Shown: positions 35,265 to 62,300, numbered from the stretch's first letter. The stretch is 64,000 bases of DNA from Nymphaea colorata (GCF_008831285.2 NC_045138.2:24337934-24401933), one strand, 5' to 3'. Notes: generated by a model from the letters alone, not told the origin. Numbers and translations: made by a program.

Positions 35265-36779
35265 TAGCAGACTCGGGAGACGATCGCCCTGAAGATGATA
35301 GCGCTGGCGCGTCTGTCTGGTCTGTTGACGCCCTTCTGAAATGTTGTTCCTTTGCCTGGAGATGAAAGGCAGCGTGTATTCATTTCTTCTACTTAAAATT
35401 TTTGTATTCTTTTGTTCTGCTGAGATCCCTACTTGACTCTCAGTTTCTTAGACGCTCATTCGCTGTACAAGCAATGCTGCGGAAACATCGCTGCAATTTT
35501 GACCCTCTTGTTGATGGTTTCTACGGCCTTCGAATGCGGCCCGTTTGATCCGTGAAAACAACGAAGAATAGCTATTTCCGAGAAAGTTGTAATCTAAAGA
35601 ACTTGCAATTTAAACTCTTCGAATGGAAGGCATAAACGGGGAACCTATGAGGCATGAACAATCTTCTACAACTTGCTGATTCACCTTCCTGTCGATTATG
35701 CTAATTGACAGTCGTTCTGCCTTGTTTTTAGTAATGGAGGATCGCCAACGTGTGTCAGGAACACCCTTTTGGCACGATGAAAGCAAGGGTTTGGTTGTCT
35801 CGGAAGAGGGAAGAGGTCTAGTTTAATTGTGGTGATCCGTTTCTGGGCTTGCAATTGGTATTGTGTTTCAAGTCTGAATCTGACTCCATCGCTTGCTTGA
35901 CCTGGCTATCAATAAGCTTGTGGGATTCACATTTGATGGTGCCTTTTTATTCAATTTATTTATGCCACTTTTGGTAATTTGTGGATCTGAACTATGGTTA
36001 TTTGATTACCCTCCTTTTATATCTATGCATATGTGATATGTCTTCCTGTACTAGATTGATAGTTCATCAACTAAGTATCTTATGATAGACTTAGATCCAC
36101 ATAGAGATCCTCTGACTTCATTTTGCATAAGGCCAAAAGTGTAATTCAAAATCAAAGCGGCGAAGTTCGATCTTGAAGATCTTAAATCCCGAAGATTTAG
36201 GACCAGATGAATCAAACGGCTACTCAGTCCATGAAGGATGGTTGGAGTAGAAACCGAGGGCTGAAGGTCTCCCAACTCAAAGCAAAGCTATATTGTCTCT
36301 GTTCTGTGATTATGTTGCAGACATATTAGCTGACATTTATTGTTCTGATTCTATTTGTAGTCGTAATCAAAACATTTTTCCATCCAAGTGTTAAAACTGC
36401 ACATAATGCAGAAACTAGACCGATTTGTTTTTCTAAGAGGCCGTTTGATTGGTAGACGTGCGTGTTCCGCGCTCCGCCTTCCATCAGGGTTGAATACTTG
36501 AACCACACCCTTTTCGGGCCAGCGTCTACTCTTCTCGTTCCTGGGACGCCATGGAATCTGAACGTTCCATTTCTGCCATTTTCAAGAACAAAAATCAAAT
36601 ACCCTTCCAATGTTCTTATACATACTCGTTTTTATTTACCGGTTGTGCTTTACTTGCTAATATAACGTTCGGGCAGCACACAAAGGTGCAACCGAATTCG
36701 TGGAGAGCTGCTACCTCACAAGTACATCTCCATAAGTTGCGGTTGATCATTGGGACATGTTCAGGTGAACTCCTCTCAC
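35265..36779. other. NDA 3'-UTR and intergenic region
   Basis: No further gene recognised. A GGCCGTTTGATTGG motif at about 36440 resembles a plant DNA-transposon end, but no partner end was found. Confidence 0.4.
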
Positions 36780-38400
36780 CTAGCCCGAGCTCGGTCGACG
36801 ACCACCGGACCATGTCTTTTTGTCCCTCATCTTCAACGACGGCGCCGAGTTTATGCCAACATTGAACCCAAATAGTCTGACCGGTTATTGGATCGGACCT
36901 CAAGAACCCTAATTCTGTCTCTCCCTCTCCGTGGTTCTGATTCTGCAGGGAAAGAAGGCCATTCCGCGATGCCGACGGTTCAAGTTAGACGGGACCTTCT
37001 CTTCGTAGCTCTCGGGAGGTCTTATAGCTGCGAGGATCCTTCGTTACGATCTTCTCTCATGCTCCTTCCGCTTTCGTTTGCTTCGGCATTTCTGAACTGC
37101 TGAATTTCGTTGCGTTCTGTCCTATATCTGAATCAGCACAAGAAGAAGAGTTCGAGTCCCCACGCTTCGATTTTGGTATCGAGCTCGACGATGTCGCGAG
37201 TTCATTCGAATACGCTTTCTTTCTAAGTTTTTTGGTTTTTTTTTTTTTTTTAATCTGGTGAAAGCATAGTTCCGTATGTTTTGAGTTTCCCTTTTTCTGG
37301 GGGAGTGAGCGCAAGTGAAATCGAGTTTCCTGTAGTTTGGATGGAGAAGCTGTGATTTCTCCTTGTTAAGTTCACAGAGTGTTTGGTTGATTCGTTTTTC
37401 ATTTATTAGGGCCACTTTCTTGCTTGTGAACTCATTCACGCTTTACGTTGTGAAAATTCGTAGACGACGGAAAAGACCATAATCAGGAAGGAAAGACACC
37501 TGGAAGAAGAAGCATCCGAGGATGAGGAGGTTACTTACAAGATCGAGGTTTCTGCCAACAGGAGACGTGCATTTCCTTTTGGCAACTTCGTTGATAAGCA
37601 ACAGAGATTCTTTGTTTTTGTTATTTGAAGTGATTGAATTTTATGTATCGATTTTGTCACTGTTCCCGTCCTACATCTGTAGTTCTACAGAGACAATATC
37701 TTAGCAATGAAAAAGATACATTCCTCTGCAGTGCATAATTTAGACTGGTGTTCTTCTTATCCTCAGGCGGCATTGATGAATTAGACTTATTTTATTGTAA
37801 GTTCTTTCTGCGAACCATGACCACGTTCTTTCACCAGCATTTTTCCGTGGCTGCTTTTGAGCTTTGAGACGTTGAAATTAATTGATGGATCTTTTGAAAA
37901 TATGAGGACTACGACATGTAGTAGGATGCTACAGCGCAGACATTGTCTATATGATACGAATAATTGTGGAGAACCATTATGTGAAGAAAGCTATGAATAT
38001 AAAGTGTTTTCTAATTACAGTTTAGTACGAAGAATGAACAATTATGTGTTAACTGTATACAATGTATATGCACTTTTATATGTAGAGTTTGTTGTTTATA
38101 TGTATGAACTTGAAAATCCGAAATATCGTTCATTTAATCATCCATTCCAGTTAGAAGCTCAAAAGTTGCAAAAATCGATGCTATGAAATGAATCATTATA
38201 TGGAGAAAACTGTGGAAAAATAAAGTAACTGATGAAAGTATTTTCTAATTATAATTCATGGTGGAGAATGCACAGGTAAGTGTTAATACAATATACCATG
38301 CATATACACTTTTATATGCCAGAGTTCATTGTTTATATATATCATATACGAACTTAAAAAAAACAAAAATATCATTCAATTGAACATCCTTTGAAGTGAA
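36780..38400 (+). repeat. Segmental duplication block 2 (PheRS beta 5' region copy)
   Basis: Collinear copy of about 42340-43860: the promoter/leader, exons 1-3 and the first part of intron 3. Within the block, 37930-38170 and 38170-38400 are themselves a diverged tandem repeat sharing TTTTCTAATTA, CACTTTTATATG and CATTCA-type words. The block ends where the PPR block begins. Confidence 0.8.
36969..37561 (+). pseudogene. Truncated PheRS beta pseudogene (exons 1-3 only)
   Basis: Three exon equivalents: 36969-about 37026, 37137-37195 (one extra codon) and 37464-37561. They encode MPTVQVRRDLLFVALGRSY, EEFESPRFDFGIELDDV and TTEKTIIRKERHLEEEASED-like segments. Acceptors remain AG, but all three donors have lost GT: exon 1 TATA|GCTGCG against TATA|GTGAGC, exon 2 GTC|GCGAGT against GTC|GTGAGT, and exon 3 ACAG|GAGACG against ATAG|GTGATA in the intact gene. 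Exons 4-19 are absent; the PPR gene follows instead. It cannot yield the enzyme. Confidence 0.9.
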
Positions 38401-38503
38401 TTTTATGATAAAGCGACTACTATGCCTATGGCTGAACCTCTCGTTTTCTTGATGTAGATTATGTTCAGGTTGATAGCGACTTAAGGGTGTTATTTTGCAG
38501 CCG

Positions 38504-38561
38504 TTGATGAAGGTGGCCCTTGCAGTCCGTCGTTGATGAAGGTGGCCCTTGCAGTCCGTCG
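38504..38561. repeat. Perfect 29-bp tandem duplication at the PPR start codon
   Basis: TTGATGAAGGTGGCCCTTGC plus nine further bases occurs twice without mismatch, at 38504 and 38533. The decayed PPR copy has the unit once. The duplication is therefore specific to the intact gene and recent. Confidence 0.95.
38507..38536 (+). other. Upstream ORF copied from the PPR N-terminus, TGATG overlap
   Basis: The upstream duplicate starts with ATG and encodes MKVALAVRR, the same nine residues as the PPR start, then TGA. The last base of TGA is the first base of the main ATG. If the transcript starts above 38507, the main frame would depend on reinitiation or leaky scanning. Confidence 0.6.
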
Positions 38562-40476
38562 TTTCATCGCCACCTCCGTCTCCCAGGCCAAAGCGATTGG
38601 TCGCCCCTCACAATCGCCATTAGCATCACATGTACTTCGCCTGTGCAAAGATGGTCGCATCCCTGAAGCCATTGAGGCACTCAACGCAGTGGTCGACCAC
38701 CGCCGGCTCGGCGTCCGGCCCGTCGTCTATGCTTCTCTCCTACAGGCATGCGCCAGGACCAACTTCCCACGAACTGCCGCCTCCGTTCACTCCCTCTGCG
38801 TCAAGTCCGGCCTGGACTCCGATCGTTTCGTTGGCAACAGCCTCCTCTCTTTGTACTTCAAGTCCGGCGACGTCGCGGAAGCCCAATGCGTGTTCGACCA
38901 CTTAAGGATCAAGGATGTAGTTTCATGGACGTCGATGATCTCGAGTTATTCCAAGATGAGTAGACATCGGGATGCTCTGACGTTGTTTGACTCGATGCGG
39001 CAGAGCTGTATCGTGCCTAACGAATTTACTCTGTCGATCATGATCAAGGTTTGTGCGGAAATGAACGATGTTAGATTGGGTAGGTTCTTCCACCGATTCG
39101 TAATCGACCGAGGCTTCGACGACAACTGCATTATCAGTAGCGCGCTTATTGATATGTATGGCAAATGCGGGTGTCTAGATGATGCGCAGAAAGTGTTTGG
39201 TGAAATGCCCCACAGAGATGCGGTTTCTTGGACGACTATGATCGCTGCCTTTGTGCAGAAGGAGAGGTACAAACAAGCGTTGGAGTGGTTTTTGCTGATG
39301 CAGCAGAAAGATGGTGGGGATTCGATGTGTGATGGGTTTGCTTTCGGCACTGCACTGTCGGCTTGTGGGAATTTAGGATTAGTAGGGCCAGGAAGGCAGC
39401 TGCATTCGAGGTTGGTTGTGGATGGGATTGAGGTTAATGCCGTGATCGGAAGCGCCCTGGTTGATATGTATGGGAAATGTGGGGACATTTTGATTGCACG
39501 CGAAGTGTTCAATAGAATGCCGCAGAAGAACATGGTGACTTGGTGCTGCATGCTTTGTGCATATTGTGAAAATGATGAAGGTGAATCAGTGCTGGAGTTG
39601 TTTAGGGAGATGCAGAGAGTTGGTATGGGAAATGACCATTATAGCTATGGGACCATCCTCAGGGCATGCGCAACGCTTCAGGCCTTGAAGCAGGGCAAAG
39701 AGATCCATGGCAGATTTCTTAGAACAGGTGGAGAACGTGGAAATGTTGTTGTTGAGTCTGCTCTTATTGACATGTATTCTGAATGTGGAAGTGTACAAGA
39801 TGCACGCTGTGTTTTCCAACGGTGCCCAGTTAGGAATATGATTGTTTGGAACACGATGATCAGGGGTCTAGCACAGAACGGCAGAGGCGTGGATGCTTTA
39901 GAAATATACGATCAGATGGTTGAGGAAGGAATGCTGCCAGATTATATTACGTTTGTAGGTGTACTATTCGCATGTAGTCATTCTGGTTTAATTGAACAAG
40001 GAAGAAAGCATTTCAAGTCCATGGTTGAGATCTACGGGATAAGTCCCGGAATTGAGCATCATGCTTGCATGGTGGACCTTCTTGGCCGAGCAGGAGTATT
40101 GGAAGAAGCCGAGCATTTGATAAAGAACTCAAAATTCGTACATGATTTCTCGTTATGGGCAGCTCTCCTTGGTTCATGTGCTGCTCATTCCAACTTGAGT
40201 CTAGCAGAACGAGTTGCATCAAGGATGATCAAACTGAAACCAGCGAACCATCTGAGCTACATTCTTCTAGCAAATCTATACTCTGCAGTAGGCCAGTGGC
40301 ATGATGCCGAAAGGATGAGGAGTTTGATGAAAGATAGAGGGATCAGAAAGACACCAGGAAAGAGTTGGATTGAAGTTAAGAAGAGCTTGACTTCCTGTCC
40401 AACTTGTGATACGAGTAGTGAGAGGACGATAGACCTTGAAGCAGAAGCCGTCCTTAAGAATGCCGCCGTAAACTGA
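38536..40476 (+). CDS. PPR protein, PLS subfamily with E/E+ domain, 646 aa, single exon
   Basis: The first residues (MKVALAVRRFIATSVSQAKA) are basic and Ser/Thr/Ala-rich, suiting organelle import, probably mitochondrial. PLS-type PPR motifs run from about 62 to 535. Typical helices include DVVSWTSMISSYSKM (127-141), DAVSWTTMIAAF (228-239), NMVTWCCMLCAY (332-343), NMIVWNTMIRGLAQNGR (434-450) and HHACMVDLLGRAGVLEEAE (508-526). The E domain follows from LWAALLGSCAAHSNLS to the E+-like GKSWIEV (608-614). There is no DYW domain; a short tail with CPTCDTSS ends the protein. The gene order and many segments recall Arabidopsis At1g03540 (PCMP-E4). Such proteins bind organellar transcripts, often as editing factors that borrow a DYW deaminase; the specific target cannot be read by eye. 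The ATG at 38536 is chosen because the duplicated upstream ATG runs into a stop. Confidence 0.9.
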   Translation: MKVALAVRRFIATSVSQAKAIGRPSQSPLASHVLRLCKDGRIPEAIEALNAVVDHRRLGVRPVVYASLLQACARTNFPRTAASVHSLCVKSGLDSDRFVGNSLLSLYFKSGDVAEAQCVFDHLRIKDVVSWTSMISSYSKMSRHRDALTLFDSMRQSCIVPNEFTLSIMIKVCAEMNDVRLGRFFHRFVIDRGFDDNCIISSALIDMYGKCGCLDDAQKVFGEMPHRDAVSWTTMIAAFVQKERYKQALEWFLLMQQKDGGDSMCDGFAFGTALSACGNLGLVGPGRQLHSRLVVDGIEVNAVIGSALVDMYGKCGDILIAREVFNRMPQKNMVTWCCMLCAYCENDEGESVLELFREMQRVGMGNDHYSYGTILRACATLQALKQGKEIHGRFLRTGGERGNVVVESALIDMYSECGSVQDARCVFQRCPVRNMIVWNTMIRGLAQNGRGVDALEIYDQMVEEGMLPDYITFVGVLFACSHSGLIEQGRKHFKSMVEIYGISPGIEHHACMVDLLGRAGVLEEAEHLIKNSKFVHDFSLWAALLGSCAAHSNLSLAERVASRMIKLKPANHLSYILLANLYSAVGQWHDAERMRSLMKDRGIRKTPGKSWIEVKKSLTSCPTCDTSSERTIDLEAEAVLKNAAVN

Positions 40477-41475
40477 GGGCGTTCATGAACTTTGCATTTT
40501 AAACTCGAAAACCAAAGATGGACTTGGATGGAGGGCTTGTTTGCCAAACAGAATTGGGTGTGCCGGGCTAATCTGGCTCAGCAGAAAGAGCTAGGATCCA
40601 TGGACAAGCTTGGACCTTGTCAAACTTGTTTTTAGGCTCAAAACAAGCATTTGGAACTAGTTTGTGATGCTAAAACCAAATTTTTAGCATGGTGTTGGTG
40701 CTATCCAGACAGGCTATGTCTCGAGTTGTTTAACTAGTTTTTTATGCTAAAACCAAAGTTTGACATGGTTTTGGTCTCATCCAGATAGGCTGCTGCCCAC
40801 TTAGAGGCACTTCTGATATTGTTTTGGTGAACAGCCACAAGCAGTAAGTTCCTTGTTCATGGAAGCAACAAGCTTCTGTTGATGGTGCCGAAGAAGGGGC
40901 TGCTAAATGAATGGAAGTGTTCAAACTTTGGCTATCCAGGGATGAAGTGCATGCTTTGTTTACGTGTCACCAATACCCCTTGTAGCTCTACCCCGTATGG
41001 TCGCCAACAGAATGAGGGAAAAGGTTCTGTGTTGAGAAGCAGTGTGACTGGATGACGACAAAGAAGGTGGTCGAGTAAACGCAAGGCATTTGGCTGAAGT
41101 GTGAACCGTTCTTCTTCTGTTCCATCTCTTCGAGCCGAAAACAATGGCAACTGAGCTTTCAGAAAGAAAGGACCAAAGATTGTTTACGGGATATCACCGG
41201 AAGTGGTGATGTTGTTACTTGAATCCTTGCCCGCCCTTTCAGCAATTTGTAATTCTTTAATTGCTGGAATGGAACTGATTTGTTATTTTATCTTTTCAAT
41301 ATTTTCTGAAAATATTATATTTTTAGAACATATGTTTGTAAAAGACATGATTCAATAAGACCATCTTCATATTTCTGTAAATCTAATGTAATTATGAATG
41401 TTGTTTTTATTTTCTAACAATCGAATCATATTACATTTCTTGAAACAACAGCCCGATGTTATTAAACATGTGTAC

Positions 41476-42340
41476 CCAGCCGCCGACGACTGGCAAACTA
41501 CTGGCTGGGGCAATTCAAAAACTAGCTGCAAGGTGCTATTTCACAAACTGGCTAGTTGGGGGTTTGCATAATATTCCAATCTGCGCCATTTTTCGTCAAA
41601 CAAAAGTATGATTCCAAAAATATGGTGTGAAATTATGCATTAATTGAATCAAAATCATTTTCGAAAGCAAAAAGGGAAGCAAGGGACACCATACCTGAAC
41701 CCAAAACTGTCAAACGACCATTCTCCTCCCTCCCTTTCTCTCTCTCTCTTTTATCCCTTTCTCTCGCTTTTGGTTTTGAAATGGGGGTCGTGCATCGACC
41801 TCCCCCTTATTTTATTTTTCAATCTTGTCTCCAATTTTCAAGCTAATTACATTAGGTATTTAGTAACTCTTAATTATGAAATAGTTTAAATTAAACTTAT
41901 GTTAATTAAGGTTAATCTATACTTACGTCACATTTAAGTATACCTTAATCTTGTTGTTAGTTCCTTAAGAGTACCCAACATTTACATATGAGCCGCTCAT
42001 GAGTTCCTAATAATTTCATTTAAGCTTTCTTGAATTCTCAAAAGAACTCAAACTTCTAAAGAATGAGCCTTCAACACACATAGTCCAATCTCAGCACAAT
42101 TAGTGTCCTTGCTCTGTGAGCTCTATCCGAACATAGATGAACCATATGCTCAGCTGGAGACTCCAATCCACAAGACAATTGGCTACACAACCAACAACAT
42201 ATAACAAGCACCTCAAGAATAAGATTTTTCTAAAAAACAAGTCTTTTTTATTATGCTAATGAACAGGCTGCGGCAGTTATCTTTTTCTTTTCAATAAAAT
42301 TCTGGGGCCATGTTTGCGGAACCTACCCGCTCGGCCCACA
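41476..42340. other. Intergenic DNA between PPR and PheRS beta
   Basis: No gene seen. A CT-rich patch lies near 41726-41765; the remainder is AT-rich. Confidence 0.4.
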
Positions 42341-42442
42341 CTCACTGGACCGTGCCTTAGTCCCTCATATCCAACGACCCCGGAAATCGTTTGAGTCAAT
42401 ATTCCACTCAAACAGTCGACCGGTTCTTGGCTAGGACATCAA

Positions 42443-42480
42443 GAACCCTAGCTCTCTCGCTCTCTCTCTCTCTCTCTCTC
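42443..42480 (+). promoter_or_regulatory. Telo-box-like motif and CT microsatellite in the PheRS beta leader
   Basis: GAACCCTAG at 42443 lies 77 bases before the ATG and is kept as GAACCCTAA at 36904 in the pseudogene copy. It matches the core AACCCTA of the telo-box found at translation-related genes. A CT repeat of about 30 bases follows in the intact gene only. Confidence 0.45.
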
Positions 42481-42519
42481 CGTGCTTCTGCTTCTGCAGG
42501 GACCGAGAGCCATTCTGCC

Positions 42520-57291
<14,772 letters not shown>

Positions 57292-59239
57292 ATGGATGGG
57301 AGACACAGGTAGTTTGTGTTGTCCTTACTTGGTCGTTCTAGATTCTGCTTGTTCTGCTAATGTGTAAGTGTGCTGATGGTATGCGTATGTTGCTTTTCAG
57401 TATAGCTGTCTTGCCAGGCCTGTTGTTCGATTTTTTGGTTGGTGATACAATTTTTTTCAGTGTTTCTCATCGATCTACATCATCCGCTGTACTGGGGTTG
57501 GCACATGATTTGCCTTTTCCAGATTCTTATGCTTGTTTATGTCACAGTTACAGGTCAATCTACCTTAAGAGGTTAGCGAGATTGATAACTTAATTCAAGA
57601 AAATTTGACGATTTTGGATGGTGTCAAGGGACAGCCCATATACCTTTTTGGTGCCTGTGTTGCATTCATTGATTGTAGTATTTGGACAGAAACAAGAACC
57701 AATCATAAATACAGCTCATTTTTGTGACCTAAATTGTAAGACCATGAAATTTTGTAATCTATTTTTTTTTTATTCGTAGGTTGGAATAAGTTTGAAAATT
57801 TCTCAAGATAGCTTTCTTTTGTATAACGCTATCTTGTTGTAGTCACTATGCATACGGTTAGCAGTCTCTAAATGACCAAAAGGAAACTATTTTCAAAGTG
57901 AAGAAACAAGGTTGCATGTTTTGTCTTCACTGTAACATATACGGCAGTGTCTGCATGACAGACATTAGCTAGAGAAATATTTGCTCTTACGTTTGTACTT
58001 CTAGACTGGTCTGGTATATGATGCTACTGGATTGTTCATGCTTGGAATTTTGATTTCATGTAAAGTATCGGCATTAAAATTGATTCTATCGAACGTGTCT
58101 GTCTCATCAGCTTGGGGATATCAATTTTTTCGCTTGCTTTTCCCTTGATCTAGTTTGGTGGGATGGCCAGGAGGGAATGATGGGTCAATTTTGCTGCAAC
58201 TATTGAATCCAGTCGGCCGGATATGGTTGCGGAGTTAAACAGGCAGCCACAGGGTATAGGGTCCTAAGCCAACAACTCCACGTCTGTTGCTAGCATTCCC
58301 ATAGAGCTCAACCAGTTCCCTCGTGTGCAGGAAATATTGGAAAGACGTTCTCAGTTCTTCATGTAAATTTGTCTTTCCTAATTATCTTAATGAACAGGTA
58401 GGGGACCGCCTAGCCCATATTGATATCAGGAAACGAAAAAAACTATTGGACGACCTCTTCTTACGACTACCGGAGTGATTGAAATTTTCAATTACGGTTT
58501 ACAATTCAAGGTAAATATTATTGAAATACGGATAAATTGCAAACTTAAGAGCAAAAGGGAAGAAAGAGGTTAAAGAGAAGCTTAATGAAGTAACTTTTGA
58601 ATCCTAGTTCCTTTATTATTATTTTGGTTTATTTTTTTTCTGGTTCGTGCTGGAAAACAGAGATGAACTCTTATAGGAGTGGCAATCAAACTTACTAGCC
58701 TAGACGGATGAAGCTATCTTGTCTTAATCTTGCCAACACATTTACTTTGTTGTTGGGAGGAAACTCGATTAATGAGTAGATGGAGGCAAAGCAAGCAGCA
58801 AACAGATAGTCCGATATTAATTTCAAAGTAGAAGTTCCTATGCCCACGACGGGAACCGGAATGTCATAATGGTTTCAAGATTATCTTATATTCAATTCAA
58901 AATGGAACCAGATTGATGGATTTTGGATAGTAAAATTTGAAGCGCATCATTAATTATTCAAACTTGCTTCAGGATGTCTTGTCAAGCTTTGTTTACTTGT
59001 AAAATTGAGATTTCAGTTTTTCATTTGTGGTTATGAATCCGGAACTAAATCTGAATCCCATTTAGGTAGTACCGATTACACCGATTAGTTATTAGCTATA
59101 GCCAACTATTTCCTGCTAAAATCTGGACTCTTGACAAGTTAAATACAGGTTGGATCCGGGTCAAATCAAGTAATGCTGAGATCCGTCAGTCAAAAGGCTC
59201 GAAAGGGTATACGGTCTGCACGACGTTTCCATCTGCCGC
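57292..59239. other. PheRS beta 3'-UTR and intergenic region
   Basis: No further gene seen. A 77-codon frame at 57360-57593 has no recognisable features. Confidence 0.4.
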
Positions 59240-59246
59240 TATAAAT
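59240..59246 (+). promoter_or_regulatory. Putative TATA box of the sphinganine-pathway reductase gene
   Basis: TATAAAT lies 84 bases before the ATG at 59324. Normal spacing predicts initiation at about 59268-59275, right at an out-of-frame upstream ATG (59271). Confidence 0.6.
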
Positions 59247-59323
59247 CCATTGAAATTGTTCCAGTGAAGTATGGGCTTCCCTCCTTCCCCACCTCACTGG
59301 ACGACAGTCTCCATTCTTATCCC

Positions 59324-62300
59324 ATGGGGCACTTTCTGTTCTTCCTCCTCCTCTTCGTCCCCCTCTCTCTATTTCTCTTGCTTTACGTCTTGATTCGCCC
59401 TCGCCCTACACGAGTGCCAATTAGGGGCCGCAACGTAGTCATCTCTGGAGGATCGAGCGGGATTGGCCTCGCCATCGCCCACCAGGCCGCGTCTGAGGGT
59501 GCCCAAGTCACCATCCTCGCCCGCGACCCCAAGAAGCTGGAGGATGCCAGCCGGTCGATCCAGAGCGCTACTGGCAATTCCAACGTTACGGCGCTCAGCG
59601 TAGATGTCCGCGACTTCGCCGCCGTCAAGCGGGCGTTGGAGTCGTGCAGCTCCGTTGACGTTCTGATATGCAACCACGGGGTCTTCGTTCCTCAGGAGTT
59701 GGAGGAGCAGACAATAGAGACAGTTAAATACATGCTTGATATCAATTTGCTAGGTACGTTCAATCTGATCAAGGCCGCGCTACCGATCATGAAGAAGAGG
59801 AAGGACAACGTGCCTGCCTCGATTGCTCTCATGTCTTCTCAAGCAGGGCAGGTGAATCCCCGTTCATGGCTCCTCTTAGTGGATTATGCTTTTCTCTCAA
59901 TTTTTCTTTTTTCTTTTTTTTCGGTGGCCATCGTTTGTCATCTGGTCCTTGATCTGTTGTGGTGCTTTTCTGCTTCTTTATTGAAATGCTGTTGAACTTT
60001 TTATGCATTCAATTGGCAGATTCTACTTCACCAAATATCTGCTGTTGGTTGATTTCTCAGACTCGGATGATAATTCATCAATCACATGATGTTAGTGATT
60101 TGAGGAAATTTCCTTTTTTTTTTCCTTCTCCCATTTAGATTTTTTTTCATTTTTGTGTACATATCTATCATGAGCGAATGCAGATAAATGATTCCTAGGC
60201 TCGATTGACATTTGAAAAAAGAAAAAATTGATAGCGTAGGTTTTGCAAAGTAGCTATGTGTTAGACTATACATTAAAATGTGCCGATCTTTTTTTTCGCC
60301 CTACTTACCTTTTTAGCACCCGTGGACCTTGTACAGAAGGTAGCAGTAAAGGACGGACTCAAAAGGGGGTGTTCAAGCATGTGACTGTCGCATAACTAAC
60401 TCTTTTTGTTAAATTCTAAGCGTGTCCATCGGATGGTTCTCCAAAGTGGCTATGTGTGGAAATAATGTTCATCATTTCTTTTCTAATTATCTTTTTTGCA
60501 TTCATGGACCTTGTACAGCAGGTAGCAGTAAATGACAGACTCGAATTCAGGGTGTTCAACTATGTGACTTTCGCATAATAATTCTTTCTGTTGAATCCTA
60601 AGCGTCTTGATCGAATGGTTTTACAAATTAGCTATGTTTTTTGTATACATTAAAAAATGCCCATCATTGTCTAATTATCTCCTTAGCACCTATGGACCTT
60701 GTACAGCAGGTAGCGCTCAAATTCCGTGTGTTCAACTATGTGACTGTCACATGACTAATTCTTTTTGTTACATCCTAAGCGGGTTCATCTAATGGTTGCA
60801 TTTATTTCATTATATTTTCCAAGCTGGACCTTATACACCCGGTTTTTCTTCTTTAGGTGGGCATTTATGGTTATGCAGCATATTCAGCAAGTAAGTTTGG
60901 GCTTCGTGGTTTAGGGGAGGCTCTTCAACAGGAGGTCATTGCAGACAATATTCATGTCACCCTTATATTTCCTCCAGACACAGAAACACCAGGCCTGTTG
61001 GAAGGTAACATCTTTTTCTGGGTTACGATCTAGAAATTTGACCTTGCTAGGAATCTGTAATAATTCCATAAATGCTTAATCTTCTAGCCAACAAGAAAAA
61101 CGTTCATGTTATTGTGCAAGAATGTCGTCTGTTGCTACAGGTTTTTTAATTTTCCTTTCCTACATATGTCTATGTAATCCATATTGTCTATGTAGTCATA
61201 TGTCTATGTAATCCCGTTCTAAAATTGTTTCTCTGATGTAAGAGGAATGGTCTCTAACAGCAATCTTAACATGTGTGACAGATACATTAATACTTGAATG
61301 CACAAGTTAAAGCTACAACAGCTCATATAGAAAGTACTCACAAAGGTCACTAACAAAAATGAAAAAAGGTATAATCTTATTGAAACAAAGCACAGCATTC
61401 AAAAAGCTTAACGAAGAATGGACTCAATCCCTTATCATACACAAGGTGATGGGGACGTTAGGCTAGTTCAGGTGGTCTGTTTAAGACCGGAGAAAATTGA
61501 AAAATAAAGATTCCACATCTCACGAGCGTCTGAGGTGAGATCCAATGTAGATCTAACTTTCTATTCACTTGTGGGATATTGGGTGGGTCCAAAGGGGAGG
61601 GGAGGGGGTGTTATGTCTTGCTAAACTACCTGGTTTTGCTGTTCAATTTTTCTTCCAAATAGATGTTATGTCAAGCCCTCCTTGGTTTCTGCCAACTCTC
61701 CTTTCCCTTTTCCTTGAAGTATGACTGCACCAAATGAGAGTCATGGGCCCAAGAAGCTAGCATCTTCACAACTGGCACATTGAGGAACTCTTGACCATGG
61801 GAAATGGCTTAGAGAAGAGCAATCTTACATTGGTAGTGCTTTGGTTCACAAAATGTTGAGAAAGCTTGTCAGGCAGAACATAAAGGAGGTCCAAAGAAAG
61901 GAAAAGATCATCACATATTATGTTAAGGATTAAAGGGAGAGAGAGGAAGTTAGGAAGATCAAACCACAATATTTTCTGAGAATTAATTTGTCTCACAGCA
62001 ATATGAGTTTTTGCGCAAGTTTTGTATGTTGTTTGTCTTTTGAAGGTTTAACTGCAATGCAGCAGGCCTTGTGATAGCTCTGTCATATAGGCGATAACAA
62101 GAAATTTCATTGAATTTTCCTATATCTTCTCAAGAAAACTTATATGTATGAATGCCTACTAGTTTGCATCTTCACCCATTACCTGGCCGTGAAGGGATCC
62201 TAATGTGAGAATCTGGTGCTGGGAACAGTGTTTATTTCAGTATCCCTAGATTTTGCTTGCAATTGATTATGCATATTGTACAAACTTTTCCCCCTGTTAA

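Larger units (their letters stand above)
38390..41475 (+). repeat. Segmental duplication block 1, intact PPR copy
   Basis: Partner of 22842-25735. The longer length reflects deletions in the decayed copy. The two blocks are in direct orientation about 15.5 kb apart. Confidence 0.8.
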
